Source: Dryobates pubescens
Taxonomy: Eukaryota > Chordata > Aves > Piciformes > Picidae
NCBI RefSeq assembly: GCF_014839835.1
Contig: NC_071644.1
Coordinates: forward strand, 7,479,266 to 7,543,265
Direction of reading: 5' to 3'
Length of the DNA: 64,000 bases
A program made the translations under genes and the position numbers. This document shows positions 23,401-32,850 of this stretch, in pieces. The notes beneath the pieces were generated by a model. It was not told where the DNA came from. It saw nothing but the letters and a program-made list of their open reading frames with translations, and did no database searches. Each line of letters starts with the position of its first letter. Within the stretch, counting starts at the first letter, position 1.

Positions 23401-26400
23401 CTCCGTGGGACACCACCAGCAGTACCTGCAGTGCTTCTGCTGAACTCAGTGAGAGCCTTGCCCTTGAGGTCAGCAGAGAGGAGCTGCCTGGAGCAGTGCC
23501 TCAGGAGGCAAGGAGCACCACTGAGGTCCAGACTGCAGCAGTGGGAAGGAAAGAGAGCAGAGAAGTGACTGGAGAAATGAGTGTCATGACCCAGGTGTGT
23601 GGCTTCAAACAACAGCCTCTGAGGGTGACACAGAGTGCAGGGAGAAAAGTGTGGCCAGCAGGGCTAGGGAGGCTCTCCTCCCTCTCTCCTCTGCCTCCCC
23701 CTCTCCTCTGCCCTGGTGAGACCACCCCTGGGACACTGTGTCCAGTTTTGGGACAGGGATCTGCTGGAGAGACTCCAGTGGAGAGCTACAAGGATGATGA
23801 AGGGACTGGAACAGCTCTGCTGTGAAGAAGGGCTGAGAGCCCTGGGGCTGTTTAGTCTGGAGAAGGAAGGCTGAGAGGGGATCTGATCAATGCCTATGAA
23901 TATCTGAGGGGTGGGGGGCAAGAAGAAGGAGCCAGGTTTCTTCCAGTGGTGCCCAGTGACAGGACAAGGAGCAACAGGCACAAGCTGGCACACAGGAGGT
24001 TCCACCTCAACCATGAGGAGAAACTTCTTTGCTGTGAGGGTGCTGGAGCCCTGGAGCAGGTTGTGGAGTCTCCTTCTCTAGAGACTTTCCAGTCCCATCT
24101 GGATGTGTTCCTGTGTGGCCTGCCCTGGATGATCTCTGGAGGTGCCTTCCAAGCCCCAGCACTCTGTGCTTGTTCCCCTGCACACCTTCCCTACCATCTC
24201 CTGCTCAGCCTCAGCTCCTTTTGCAACACCTCTGCACATGAGGGACACAGAGGGGTGGCCTGGTCCCAGGGGAAGGACATGTCCCTCCCAGACCCTGCAT
24301 GTGCCAGGGCTCCTGGCCCCCCCCATCACTCCCATTGTCCATGCAGGGGACTGAAAGGTCTCTGCAGAGCCATTCCACAGGGATTGCAAAACAGCAGCCT
24401 GTGCTCCCAAACTATGTCCACATCCCTCTGGAGAAGGGCAGTGGCTCCATCCTGACTCTTCAGGGAGCTGAGCCAGCATCTAAGAGGCCACTGTGGTTTA
24501 TGCTGCAGAAGCATCAGGGTGGCAGCCACACAAAGGAGCTCAGCTCTCCTCTGGTAGCCAGTTTGATAAACCCCAGGGACCAGGAACCACAACTAACCTC
24601 TGAGACCACCCCAAAGAGGCACAGGAGGGAAGCAGTGAGTGACACAGCTCCACCTGGACATCTCCCAGCCTGGAGCTGCAGAGCTAAGCTTGGCACCACA
24701 CCAAAGGCCCCCTCACAAAGCCAGCTGGTGGCCAAGCTTTGAGCTGGGCTTTCAGCTAAGGCTTTGTCTTTGTTTAGCTTTTTTTTTTCCCCCAGAGCTT
24801 CCTGGGAAAACTTTCTCAAGAGCAGAGGCTTCTGCTTTCTGTTAGGGCTGGAGAGCCCCAGACTCCCTCACAACAGCTCCAGCACCTCAGTGCAGGTAGG
24901 AACATGCCCAGAGCAAGAATGTGCTGCCTCTGCAGGAGGGCAATCCAAGAAACCAAGCTCCATCTTGGCTGCTGCAGCCAGGAGCCCTCTCGGCTCTGCC
25001 CTGACTTTCTCACAGACAGCTCGAGCTTTGTAAACCCTTCTCTGCTTTGTGTACTTCAGGCTGGCTCCAGGCCCACAGCATAGTTTGCAGAGCCATTCCA
25101 AACACACTGCCGTTCCTCCCTGCAAGACATTAACACTTGAGGGTGTGATTCCTGTCCAGCAGGGATCAGCTCAGCAGCTATGGCCCAGCAGCAGGTTGCC
25201 TCCTTTCTCCCCCCTTCACTCATTATGTAATCCTGTGTGGGGCTCAGCCAGCATGCAGGGCTGCCTGCACACCTAGCTCTCAGAAGCACAGCTGGAGAAA
25301 GGCTCTCAGGGCTAATCCATCCTTCGGTGGGACACTGTTGCCTCCACACAGCCGCACCGCTGCTCTGCAGCAACCCAACCTGCTCTTCCTGCCCGGGCTG
25401 CTCCCCCCCGAGCTCTGCCAGCACCACTAAATCACACCCTGGGGAGCAGCTGGACTGGTTGCTGCTCCTCAATCACAACATGTGGTCTCCTCTTCCTCCT
25501 CCTCCAGCCTGAGCCCACCCTCTCACACGAGTTTGCTGAGCCACTTGAACTCCTCTCTCCCTCTGCTGCCGTGCACTGCCAATGCCTAAACCTAGCCTTG
25601 AGGCACTGCAAAACTGGGGTGGCATGACATGGAAATTAGATTAATTAGGGACTGAGAACTCTTCAGCTTTCTCCACCTACCTGCTGAGGAATTCTGAGAG
25701 ACTCAGGCCAGCCACAGCCTTTCAGGACTGTGAAGAGCAGGGGGGACTCACCAGCCCCCCCCCAAACACCCCTTGTGCTCCTCACTTCCTCCTGTCAGCA
25801 CCCTAAGTGAAGTCTCTCCATCCTGTTGCTCGAGCTGCAGCTGGTCCTGTGCTCAGGGGTCCCTTCCTTAGAGCCCAGAGAGTTTCTAGCTGCGGTTTGG
25901 CAACCAATCCTCCAATCTTCTCCTGCCACCCAAGCCCTGCTGGGGTTTCTCTGCTCACCTTGGGGCCAGGCTCTCAGGACCCTCAAGTTGCTTTTAGCTC
26001 TTACAGGAATCTCTGAGATGCAGGCAAAGCTACAAACCATCCTCATCCTCAGCCCTTCTCTGTACCTAACCCAAAAGTGAATTCCTGTGTCTCAGTCTTT
26101 ATGCTGACATGGGAGGGAGAAGAAAAAGACTCCACACACTCATTTTTAACCCCATCCTGATCACTCTCTCTCACTCACACACACACACATGCAGCAGCTG
26201 TTTCTGCCTCTTCCAAAGTATAAAACCACCTCCAAATCAGCTGTTTCTGCCTCTTCAAAGTATAAACCACCCTCCAAATCAGCTCTTTCTGCCTCCTCAA
26301 AAACATAACCTCCCAATCAGCTGTTTCTACCTCCTTAAAGGTATAAAACAACCTCCAAATCAGCTGTTTCTGCTTCTTCAAAGTATAAACCAACCTCCCA

Positions 26401-29400
26401 ATCAGCTCTTTCTGCCTCCTCAAAAACATAACCTCCCAATCAGCTGTTTCTGCCCCCTCAAAAGTATAAACCACCCTCCAAATCAGCTCTTTCTGCCTCC
26501 TCAAAAACATAACCTCCAAAGCACCTGTTTCTGTCTCTTCAAAGTATAAAACAACCTCCAAATCAGCTGTTTCTGCCTCCTTAAAGGTATAAAACAACCT
26601 CCCAGTCAGCTGTTTCTGCCCCCTCAAGAGCACAAAGCCACCTCCAAATCTCTCTGTGCAGGCTGCACATTCCAGCTCACTGGGTTTGCGTCTGCTGCCC
26701 AAGGTAACTGACAGGGGAGCCCCAGACGGCACAAAGCTGCTGGAGCCCTGCTTGAAACACCCTCAAGCCCTTCTCTGCCCTCCCCTCTGCAAAAGAGCAG
26801 GAGAAGCCCGGGACTCCCCTCCGGCTCGCAGAGCGGAGCCAGCCCCGCGGCTGCCTTGCGACCCCGGCGGCAGCCTCACCAAGAGAGCGGCTGCAAAGCT
26901 CGCAGCTGGGCAGCCCCAGGCTCGGCAGTGCAAATCGAACTCAAGTCCCATCAGGCAGACCAGCTAGGAGCTTACTTTGCTGAAGCACAAGCTGCCACAG
27001 GAGGAGTTTTGTGAGCTGCTCCATGTCCTCTTCCTCTGCTCTCTCTCCTCTCCGTGTTTTTGGCCCTCTTCAAAAACAAGCTGAAGACTTTTTTTTTTTT
27101 CCCCTCTACTTTGGTTTGTTTTTTTTCCTCAAACTGAAACCCCACTATGACCTCATCAATTTACAGCCAGCAAGCTGTGGACAGCAGCTCATATTCCCTG
27201 CAAGCATTACTCCACCTCCCAGCTCCCCACCTCCCCACGCTCTGCTCTCCTCGGCGCTCGACTCTCCACCTCCTTTCTGCAGGGCCACTGCAAACTCTCC
27301 TCTCTCCCCTCCCCCTGGGACCTGCTGAGCTGAGCTGACTCTGGTGGCCAAGTTTTGTCGAGTAGAGTTGGTCCCACACAGCCCCGGGCTCACAAACCCA
27401 TTCTGCTCCCCCCAGCTCCCCTCCCCTAGGGGAGGAACTGATGTGTGCTTGACTGGAGCCAGCTGTTTCTCCCTTTGTCTGACACTCACCCAGCTGGCTG
27501 CTTGAGACTGGATTCATCCCGGTGCCTTCAGTGGGGTTTTGATCTTTGCCTCCTCCTCCAAGCTCAGGCAACAGCCTAGAAACAAGACTGGCTCTGCCCT
27601 GGGAGCTGTAAGCAAAGGCTGAATGGCAGCTACCTTAGCAGAAGGGAAGGAGTGAGCAAGGCTGAGCTTGTGGAAGCTTAGGGCAGCGCAGGCAAGAAGA
27701 GCCTAAAACACAACTAACCCCCCCCAGAATGCTGCCATGGGGGGAACAGATCTCCCTGTCACAGAGGCTGGGCTCAGGTTTAGGATTCCTGCTTCCAGCC
27801 CTTCACACAAGATGTGCCCAGTTCTGGGCCCCTCAGGGCAAGGAGGACATTGAGAGACTGGAAGGTGTCCAGAGAAGGGCAATGAGGCTGGGGAGGGGTC
27901 TGGAGCACAGCCCTGTGAGGAGAGGCTGAGGGAGCTGGGGTTGCTTAGCCTGCAGAAGAGGAGGCTCAGGGGAGACCTTCTTGCTCTCTGCAACTCCCTG
28001 AAGGGAGGTTGGAGCCAGCTGGGGGTTGGGCTCTTCTGTCAGGCAAGCAGCACCAGGACAAGAGGACACAGTCTCAAGCTGTGCCAGGGGAGGTTTAGGC
28101 TGGAGGTGAGGAGAAAGATCTTCCCAGAGAGAGCTGTTGGCCATTGGGATGTGCTGCCCAGGGAGGTGGTGGAGTCCCCATCCCTGGAGGTGTTCAAGAG
28201 GGGATTGGATGTATCACAGTATCACCAAGGTTGGAAGAGACCTCAAAGCTCACCAAGTCCAACCTGCCACCACAGACCTCATGACTAGACCATGGCACCA
28301 AGGGTCCAATAGTAGGTGGCACTTGGATCTGCAGGCAAAGGAGAGGAATCTAAAGCCAGGAGCTCCTGCAGGACTCTTGATGCAAGATCTGCAGGCAAAG
28401 GAGAGGAATCTAAAGCCAGGAGCTCCTGCAGCTGTTAGCAACTGAAATGTGGTGAAGCTTTGCCTGCTTGCATTCTGTTGCTGTTGGTTGTGGTTGGCAG
28501 TGCTGAGGGGATCTAGAAATACAATCAAATTAGTCCCCAAGTGGAAAAGGCTGGGGCAAGGGAATGAAAACTTCTCATTCCTAAAAGTCCTTCTGTAGAA
28601 CAGAGCTAAATTTATGTGGGGCTCTCATAGGAGGGAGGCCTTCAAATTCCAAGCCAGTAGCTTTCCCCTGGCACTCCATGGAGACAAACTGAATTGCTCC
28701 ACTGCAATCTCTTTCCTTCTGATACTTCTCTGTCCCACCTAGTGCACCAGAAGGTAGATTCCCTCTGCCCCCAGGAGGGCTGTGGGGCAGGAAAGAGGAG
28801 AGCATTCTAACAAAAAGCTGGGGAGGGACTTTTGAGGGGGTCAGTGACAGGACTGGGGGGGATGGAGCAAAACTGGAAGTGAGGAGATGCAGATTGGATG
28901 TGAGGAAGAAATTGTTCCCCAGGAGGGTGGTGAGAGCCTGGCACAGGCTGCCCAGGGAGGTGGTGGAAGCCTCCTGCCTGGAGGTGTTTGCAGCCAGGCT
29001 GGAGGTGGCTGTGAGCAACCTGCTGTGGTGTGAGGTGTCCCTGCCCATGGCAGGGAGCTGGGACTGGCTGAGCCTTGAGGTCCCTTCCAACCCTGACAGT
29101 TCTCTGATCCTATGATTCTAAAAGCCTTAACCAAACATCTAAACAGTTAACACTTTGCAGCAAGGGAAGCATCCAGAGCAGGTCCAGGATGCTGTCTCCA
29201 GCAGCAGACAGAACAAGCCACTTCCAAAGGGATTCCAAGAAACTGCAGCTATTATTACCCTTGAATAACTCCACCATGAGTCCAGTGACAAGCAAGCAGC
29301 CTGCTGTTGACTGCAGCAGCTCACCACCCTGCCCCAAGCAGAGCCAGGTAAGCTGCTGCTTGCTTTCTCACTGCAGACTTCAACCCTGTCACTTCTCTGC

Positions 29401-32131
29401 AGTGGGGTAGTGAGAGGCAGGCAGGCAGTCCCAGGCCAAGCTCCCACACTCAGCAGCTGAGCCAGGCCAGCAGCCTGGATGGCCAGGCCAGCAGCACCCC
29501 CACTGCAAAAGCACAGCCCTGCCTCTGCAAGCCTCAAACATCTGCAGGAGTCCAACTCCACAACCAGCTGCAGGCAAGGCAATGCAGCCCTCCACTGTCC
29601 CTGACCTGCAGACCGGCTGCCAGCCTCAGGCATCCCAGCACAGCCAGCACTGACCTGCTGAGGTGCCAGAGTCTGGTGGAAGGAGCCTCTCCTCTTGTGC
29701 CTGCCAGGCCAGGGAGAGAGGCTCAAACCTTTTGTCCAGCTGCCTCACCAGAGCAGAGCCTGGCCAAATGTGTGGCTGGGAGGCAGGAAGCTGCTCCCAC
29801 TGCCCAGAGGGCAGAGAGAAGACTCTCTCCTTCCCCTGATTCCTCTCCACCACAGGCAGAGCCTTCCAGGCTGCAACTCCAGGTTGCTTTCCCACCTTTC
29901 TGCCCCTCAGCTTTGGCACTGCAGAGGTTACTGCCTGCTCCTTGCTGGCCTGCTGGGATGGATGCAGAATGCTGTGGTTGCTGCTCTCATGAATTGGCTA
30001 TTTCCTGACTGGAAGAAGCCAAGTGCGGGCCAAACCTACTGAAGGAAACCACCCACTGGAAGGAGAGAGCAACAGCTTCTCTGGGCTTCAGGAGGAGGAA
30101 AGGGCCAGAGGAGGCTATTTCACAGATGTCCTTTCCTCACACAGCCTCCAGTCAGCCCAGAGCCTGGCTGCTCCAAAGAGGTGCTGGAGGGGCAGCTGTG
30201 TCAACACTCTGGCCCAGCAGGAGCTGAATCTTTAACTGGGGTCTCCATGGAGGCAGACCTGACCCCTGTCCAGAGCCTTTCTCCTTCCTCACTCCCACAG
30301 CTCTTCTGGGGATAGGTTCTCCCAACCAGAAGCATCCCTCAGCTGCCCACTGTGGCACATGCAGCTCTCCACCCTGGCCACAGGCCCTGGCCAAACGAAG
30401 CAGCTTCAGCCATGCAGGGGGAAGGAACCTCCCAGCACCCTCACAAGTGGTTTGGCTTCCTGGAGCTCTGCACCTGCCATGCTCAGCACACACCAGGCTA
30501 GCAGGGAGAAGAAAGGCTCTGCAGAGGCCTCTCTGTTTCAGACAGGAAGCAGATGGTGACAGGACACAGATTGGTTCCACCTCTGTTTCAGGTAGGAAAT
30601 GCTGGGAGCTCAGGTTTGGCTGGATGGAATCTTAAGAGGGCTTTGCTCAGCTGAAGGCACTGAGCTTTGCAGCCTGCCTGGCAGAGGCTTGGACAGGCAG
30701 CAAGGAGTTCAGCAGGCAGCAGACTGCTGCTCCTGAGCTGGGCCTCTGTGTCCTCCCAGCACTGCTGTCCCCCTAACAGGTCAGAGAGCTCTGTCTGCAG
30801 CTCCTGCCCCGAAGCAGCTCTGTGGTCTGGCATCTTTGGATGGCACTGCAGTGCAACACCTCCCTTCTGCTGGAGAGCACTCAGCTGCAGATTCCTGGGC
30901 TTCATCTCAAGCCCCATTAATAGGAACCAGTCAGACAAACAGAGGAATTGCCCAGGAAACCAGCACAGCTTTATTATTATCAGGTTTTTCCAGACTGCTG
31001 TCTGAAGATTGTGTTTCCCCCCCCCAAGATAAAAGGAAAAGACAAATCTGCATTGGGTGACTTTCTTTCCACCACATCAAATCCAAAAGCTGGGTTCAGG
31101 GTGGGGGGAGTGGAAAAGCCAAGTGGAGTTATCATTTATCAGAGAAGGGGTTGGGTTGGAAGGAACCTTAAAGATCATCCAGATCCAAGCCCCCTGCCAT
31201 GGGCAGGGACACCTCCTACCAGATCAGGTTGCTCAAGGCCTCATCCAGCCTGGCCTTGAACACTTCCACAACCTGATCCAGTGTCTCACCACCCTGAGGG
31301 GGAAGAATTGCTTCCCTGTGTCTCATCTAAATCCAGCTTCTTCCAGTTTGAGACCATTGCCCCCTAGGTGCCACCAAATCCAACCAACCAATCACCAGAG
31401 GCAGATCCTCTGCTCAAAGCTGAAGTTGCAAACCTGAGGTCCAGTATCTGCCTCAAGTTCAGTACCTCAAACCCAGTATCTTAACTCCATTATCTGTCTT
31501 AGCTCTAATACCTCAGGTCCAATATCTCAAGCCCAGGAGTTCAAGCTCAATATTCACCTCAAGTTCAGTATCTTAAACCAAATCTCCCCAGCCCAGCAGC
31601 TGCCTCCAGCCCAACCTCCCCAGCCCAGCAGCTGCCTCCAGCCCAACCTCCCCAGCCCAGCAGCTGCCTCCAGCCCAACCTCCCCAGCCCAGCAGCTGCC
31701 TCCAGCCCAACCTCCCCAGCCCAAGACCTTTGGCCTAAACCAGAGCCTATCCCCAGGGAAATGCTGCAAATGCTGCCTATCAAAATCCCTTTTAGCTGGC
31801 AAAAAGGCAACTCTCTAATGGTGGGCAGCTTGTCAGGTTGTGTCACCCCAAATGTCTCCCAAGCCAGCCAAGCTAAGAACACACTCTGTGCCTTTCTCCT
31901 GCTCCCCCATTCATGTTTGCAATGTTCCTTCACTGGCAGTAGCACACTTGTGTTTATTTGTCCCACACAGGCAGGCTTTATGCACAGCACAGGCAGCTTC
32001 TGGGAGGAAAAGCTTGCAGTCTAAACAGAGAGGAGCAGGAGGGAGCCATGGAACACAAAAGGAAATGACTCACCCAAATCCACAGAGCAGAGCAGTGGCA
32101 GAGTCAGGAAGAGAGCCCAGAGCAGCTGCAT
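5464..32131 (-). CDS. MXRA8: MXRA8, matrix-remodelling-associated protein 8 (Ig-like membrane protein), 10 coding exons
   Basis: Type I membrane protein with two Ig-like domains, acting in cell adhesion and matrix signalling; mammalian MXRA8 (limitrin/DICAM) is also the entry receptor for chikungunya and related alphaviruses. Exons, 5' to 3': 32131-32074, 19518-19498, 19075-18767, 18220-18119, 15793-15335, 8680-8522, 8251-8221, 7574-7498, 6726-6649 and 5489-5464. They sum to 1,320 nt, 439 aa, against about 442 aa in human. Visible parts: signal peptide 1 to about 16; Ig domain 1 with Cys56 and the HHHYC motif ending at Cys148; Ig domain 2 with Cys190 and a second HHHYC ending at Cys283; RGD at 256-258; transmembrane segment about 342-362; basic stop-transfer RKRRHR; conserved tail ending FRKEYCK. 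Junctions are phase 1 except those flanking the 31-nt exon 7 on its 3' side (phase 2). The frame is intact. Identification is secure; 5'UTR exons were not located. Confidence 0.96.
5920..6165 (+). mobile_element. CR1 LINE, 3' end
   Basis: Inside MXRA8 intron 9; ends CCCATTCTATGAATCTATGA, the typical CR1 tail. Confidence 0.9.
6649..6726 (-). CDS. MXRA8: MXRA8 exon 9 (cytoplasmic tail)
   Basis: Encodes [25 protein letters not shown], nearly identical to the human tail [12 protein letters not shown]...PAKYIDLDK. The donor is GTAATG. Confidence 0.96.
7498..7574 (-). CDS. MXRA8: MXRA8 exon 8 (cytoplasmic tail)
   Basis: Encodes [20 protein letters not shown] and EDLRL, matching the human KDVNLAEFAV...SEDIQLD tail. 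The acceptor is CTCTTTCAG and the donor GTATGC. Its 77 nt restores phase 1 after exon 7. Confidence 0.94.
7660..8065 (+). mobile_element. CR1 LINE, 3' end
   Basis: Fills most of the 646-nt MXRA8 intron 7, antisense to the gene, from GGGACAGGCTGAGAGAGCTG to CCATTGAACCTATGAA. Confidence 0.9.
8221..8251 (-). CDS. MXRA8: MXRA8 exon 7, 31-nt cytoplasmic exon
   Basis: Encodes YEYNVKKYG just inside the membrane, matching human GYEYSDQK in position. It enters in phase 1 and leaves in phase 2 through GTAAGT. A CR1 copy fills most of the next intron. Confidence 0.9.
8522..8680 (-). CDS. MXRA8: MXRA8 exon 6 (juxtamembrane and transmembrane segment)
   Basis: Encodes [27 protein letters not shown], a run of Leu/Ile/Val and the basic anchor SRKRRHR. 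The membrane segment is about residues 342-362. The phase 1-1 borders and the donor GTGAGC are clear. Confidence 0.96.
9045..9615 (-). mobile_element. CR1 LINE with long pentanucleotide tail
   Basis: The body (9172-9615) is followed on its 3' side by about 125 bp of pentamers (9045-9171), GGGAT next to the body and GATAG farther out on the plus strand. Inside MXRA8 intron 5. Confidence 0.92.
9639..9690. repeat. 13-bp tandem repeat, about 3.6 copies
   Basis: CAGCCCCACTGCA repeated with period 13 at the 5'-truncated end of a minus-strand CR1 in MXRA8 intron 5. Confidence 0.85.
10488..10950 (-). mobile_element. CR1 LINE, 3' half
   Basis: From GGGTTCCAACCCCCCCTGCC to the CCCAGAACTGGAGGCAGTGC region; MXRA8 intron 5. 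Confidence 0.9.
11712..12150 (+). mobile_element. CR1 LINE with a non-CR1 block inside
   Basis: Normal CR1 up to 11929, then a 53-bp foreign block (11930-11982), then CR1 resumes with a repeat of about 17 bp (CACAGGCTGCCCAGGGA). MXRA8 intron 5. Confidence 0.9.
12925..13440 (+). mobile_element. CR1 LINE interrupted by a minus-strand CR1
   Basis: Plus-strand CR1 pieces (12925-13040 and 13192-13440) flank a minus-strand CR1 insertion. Both pieces also contain internal tandem duplications of about 50-56 bp. Confidence 0.88.
13041..13191 (-). mobile_element. CR1 LINE, short 3' end nested in another CR1
   Basis: Minus-strand 3' end with an AGAAT-type pentamer tail at 13041-13085 and body GGTTGGAAGAGACCTTTGAG onward. 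Confidence 0.88.
14738..15008. mobile_element. Two CR1 pieces in opposite orientation
   Basis: A minus-strand fragment (14738-14815) abuts a plus-strand 3' end (14816-15008). The plus tail runs into the minisatellite beside MXRA8 exon 5. Confidence 0.85.
15000..15295. repeat. GC-rich minisatellite next to MXRA8 exon 5
   Basis: Irregular units of about 12 and 36 bp built from CTGTGGTACTGTGACCCTG variants. It begins exactly where a plus-strand CR1 3' tail ends (CTGTGGTACTGTGACC), so it probably grew from the CR1 tail repeat. Several frames are open through it by composition. Confidence 0.85.
15335..15793 (-). CDS. MXRA8: MXRA8 exon 5 (Ig-like domain 2)
   Basis: A 459-nt exon encoding residues 164-316: [44 protein letters not shown], the RGD at 256-258, [18 protein letters not shown] and a proline-rich stalk. 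Its GC content is far above that of the other MXRA8 exons. A GC-rich minisatellite begins about 50 bp beyond its GTGAGT donor. Confidence 0.97.
15965..16360 (+). mobile_element. CR1 LINE, 3' end
   Basis: In MXRA8 intron 4, from GGGCTCTTCAGCCTGGACAA to CCAAACCATTCTGTGACTC. Confidence 0.9.
16386..16452. repeat. 21-bp tandem repeat, about 3 copies
   Basis: CCTCAGCAGCTAGTGAAGAAG repeats with period 21 in MXRA8 intron 4, just after a CR1 copy. Copies are identical, so the expansion is recent. Confidence 0.9.
17215..17790 (-). mobile_element. CR1 LINE carrying a 26-bp stub of another CR1
   Basis: Full 3' region from the tail at 17215 to about 17790. At 17430-17455 it is split by the terminal bases of a different CR1 subfamily. 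MXRA8 intron 4. Confidence 0.9.
18119..18220 (-). CDS. MXRA8: MXRA8 exon 4 (end of Ig-like domain 1)
   Basis: A 102-nt phase 1-1 exon encoding [19 protein letters not shown] and the following strand. It holds the domain 1 F-strand cysteine (141) and the extra cysteine (148) of the HHHYC motif. The donor is GTAAGT. Confidence 0.96.
18767..19075 (-). CDS. MXRA8: MXRA8 exon 3 (Ig-like domain 1, first part)
   Basis: Encodes residues 27-129, including Cys56, [17 protein letters not shown], the YSAGEQRVY motif and GNFSL, all close to human MXRA8. Possible N-glycosylation sites are NIS (43-45) and NFS. The donor is GTACGG. The acceptor is fed by an unusual hexamer-repeat pyrimidine tract. Confidence 0.95.
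19083..19262 (-). repeat. GGCAAA-type hexamer microsatellite abutting MXRA8 exon 3
   Basis: Imperfect GGCAAA/GGCAAAA units on the plus strand, which read TTTGCC in the MXRA8 sense. The tract ends about 8 bp before the exon 3 acceptor, so it forms most of the intron's 3' end. The long hydrophobic open frames seen here are products of the repeat. Confidence 0.9.
19498..19518 (-). CDS. MXRA8: MXRA8 exon 2, 21-nt microexon
   Basis: Only 21 nt, with acceptor TTTGACAG and donor GTGAGT, encoding SVHLYS plus split codons on both sides. It is phase 1 at both ends, so skipping would keep the frame. It supplies the linker between the leader and Ig domain 1. It is too short for ORF-based detection; the call rests on splice sites, phase and position. 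Confidence 0.75.
21480..21770 (-). mobile_element. CR1 LINE, older 3' end
   Basis: Diverged copy beginning TTAGGTTGGAAAAGACCTCT with the TAAACCATGGCCCTCAGCACC segment; looks older than its neighbours. Confidence 0.85.
21785..22305 (+). mobile_element. CR1 LINE split by a nested minus-strand CR1
   Basis: Plus-strand pieces 21785-21880 and 22252-22305 (GGCTTGATGACCTTGAAGGT) are one copy separated by a younger minus-strand insertion. Confidence 0.82.
21883..22250 (-). mobile_element. CR1 LINE, younger nested copy
   Basis: Begins ATCATAGAATCATAGAACTG, contains AGCAGGTTGCTCAC and the CAGGCAGGAGGCTTCCACCA variant also seen at 28.8, 45.8, 48.5 and 50.6 kb. Confidence 0.9.
23670..24180 (+). mobile_element. 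CR1 LINE, 3' half
   Basis: From GGTGAGACCACCCCTGGGAC through AACTTCTTTGCTGTGAGGGT to a damaged tail; MXRA8 intron 1. Confidence 0.88.
26195..26650. repeat. About 40-bp minisatellite, about 11 copies, in MXRA8 intron 1
   Basis: Diverged units of 38-43 bp beginning CAGCTGTTTCTGCCTC and continuing with AAAGTATAAAACCACC-like sequence. The unit length varies, so this is an older array. It is open on both strands for over 140 codons without codon-like features. Confidence 0.9.
27800..28305. mobile_element. Head-to-head CR1 pair
   Basis: Plus-strand CR1 (27800-28209) loses its 3' end at GGATTGGATG and meets a minus-strand CR1 3' end (28210-28305; ATCACCAAGGTTGGAAGAGA). Confidence 0.87.
28326..28432. 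repeat. Tandem duplication of a 46-bp segment, period 60
   Basis: The segment starting GATCTGCAGGCAAAGGAGAG at 28326 recurs at 28386 and is identical over about 46 bp. It abuts a CR1 pair in MXRA8 intron 1. Confidence 0.9.
28805..29120 (+). mobile_element. CR1 LINE, 3' end
   Basis: Subfamily with GGAGGTGTTTGCAGCCAGGC; ends CTCTGATCCTATGATTCTA. MXRA8 intron 1. Confidence 0.9.
31140..31395 (-). mobile_element. CR1 LINE, 3' end with internal deletion
   Basis: Begins GGGTTGGGTTGGAAGGAACC; lacks a piece of the usual middle (ACACTTCCA joins ACAACCTGATCC). Confidence 0.87.
31425..31730. repeat. Compound minisatellite (about 21-bp degenerate, then 32-bp units)
   Basis: Degenerate units like CAGTATCTCAAACCC run from about 31425 to 31580. 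From 31584 they give way to four to five near-identical 32-bp units beginning CTCCCCAGCCCAGCAGCTG. It directly follows a minus-strand CR1 in MXRA8 intron 1. Confidence 0.85.
32074..32131 (-). CDS. MXRA8: MXRA8 coding exon 1 (signal peptide)
   Basis: Encodes the start and hydrophobic leader [15 protein letters not shown], then SVDL. The donor GTGAGT follows in phase 1. The ATG at 32131-32129 is the only one that gives a leader in frame with the microexon. The 5' leader upstream is not CpG-rich, unlike the promoters of the two genes to the right. Confidence 0.88.
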
Positions 32132-32389
32132 GGCAGCCTGGTGGCACCTTGCTGCCCAGACTGTGCTGCCTCTGTCCTCACAGGGAGCCCAGAAAGCCCT
32201 GCCTTGGAGTGAGGACTCACTGTGCACAGCAGACTGAAGGGCAGGTAGACAAAACCATCCCTGTCTGTCAGCCCTGGAGAAGCTCCAGTGAGCCCTGAGC
32301 CTCAGACATCACTTGGCCACAAGCCTGGGTTTTCACTTTGCAACAGCCTGCTGCATCCTCCTTGCCTCTCAGATTTGGGCACAACCACC

Positions 32390-32850
32390 CCAGGCAGTGC
32401 TGCAGGCTGGGGGCAGTGGCTGAGAGCAGCCAGGCAGAGAGGGACCTGGGGGTGCTGGTTGACAGCAGCTGAACAGGAGCCAGCAGTGTGCCCAGGTGGC
32501 CAAGAAGGCCAAGGGCATCATGGCCTGGATCAGGAGGAGTGTGGCCAGCAGGAGCAGGGAGCTCATCCTGCCCTGTGCTCAGCACTGCTCAGGCCACACC
32601 TGGAGTCCTGTGCCCAGTTCTGGGCTTAAGAAGGACATTGAGAGACTTGAAGGTGTCCAGAGAAGGGCAACAGAGCTGGGGAGGGGTCTGGAGCACAGCC
32701 CTGGGAGGAGAGGCTGAGGGAGCTGGGGTTGCTTAGCCTGCAGAAGAGGAGGCTCAGGGGAGACCTTCTTGCTCTCTGCAACTCCCTGAAGGGAGGCTGT
32801 AGCCAGGTGGGGGTTGGGCTCTTCTCCCAGGCACCCAGCACCCAGGGCAA
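32390..32850 (+). mobile_element. CR1 LINE, internal 3' half
   Basis: Starts about 260 bp upstream of the MXRA8 ATG, from AGGGACCTGGGGGTGCTGG to TCCCAGGCACCCAGCACC; its own 3' end is missing. Confidence 0.88.

Larger units (their letters stand above)
19519..32073 (-). other. MXRA8: MXRA8 intron 1
   Basis: A 12.5-kb intron with CR1 pieces and three tandem arrays. A small CpG-richer pocket at about 26,800-26,950 has a donor-like CTTGGTGAGG on the minus strand, but the frame would not fit exon 2. A minus-strand AATAAA sits at 30970-30975. I see no other gene. Confidence 0.6.

Noticed and set aside
23262-23825. 187-aa plus-strand frame in MXRA8 intron 1
   Set aside because: No family resemblance; the end runs into a CR1 copy.
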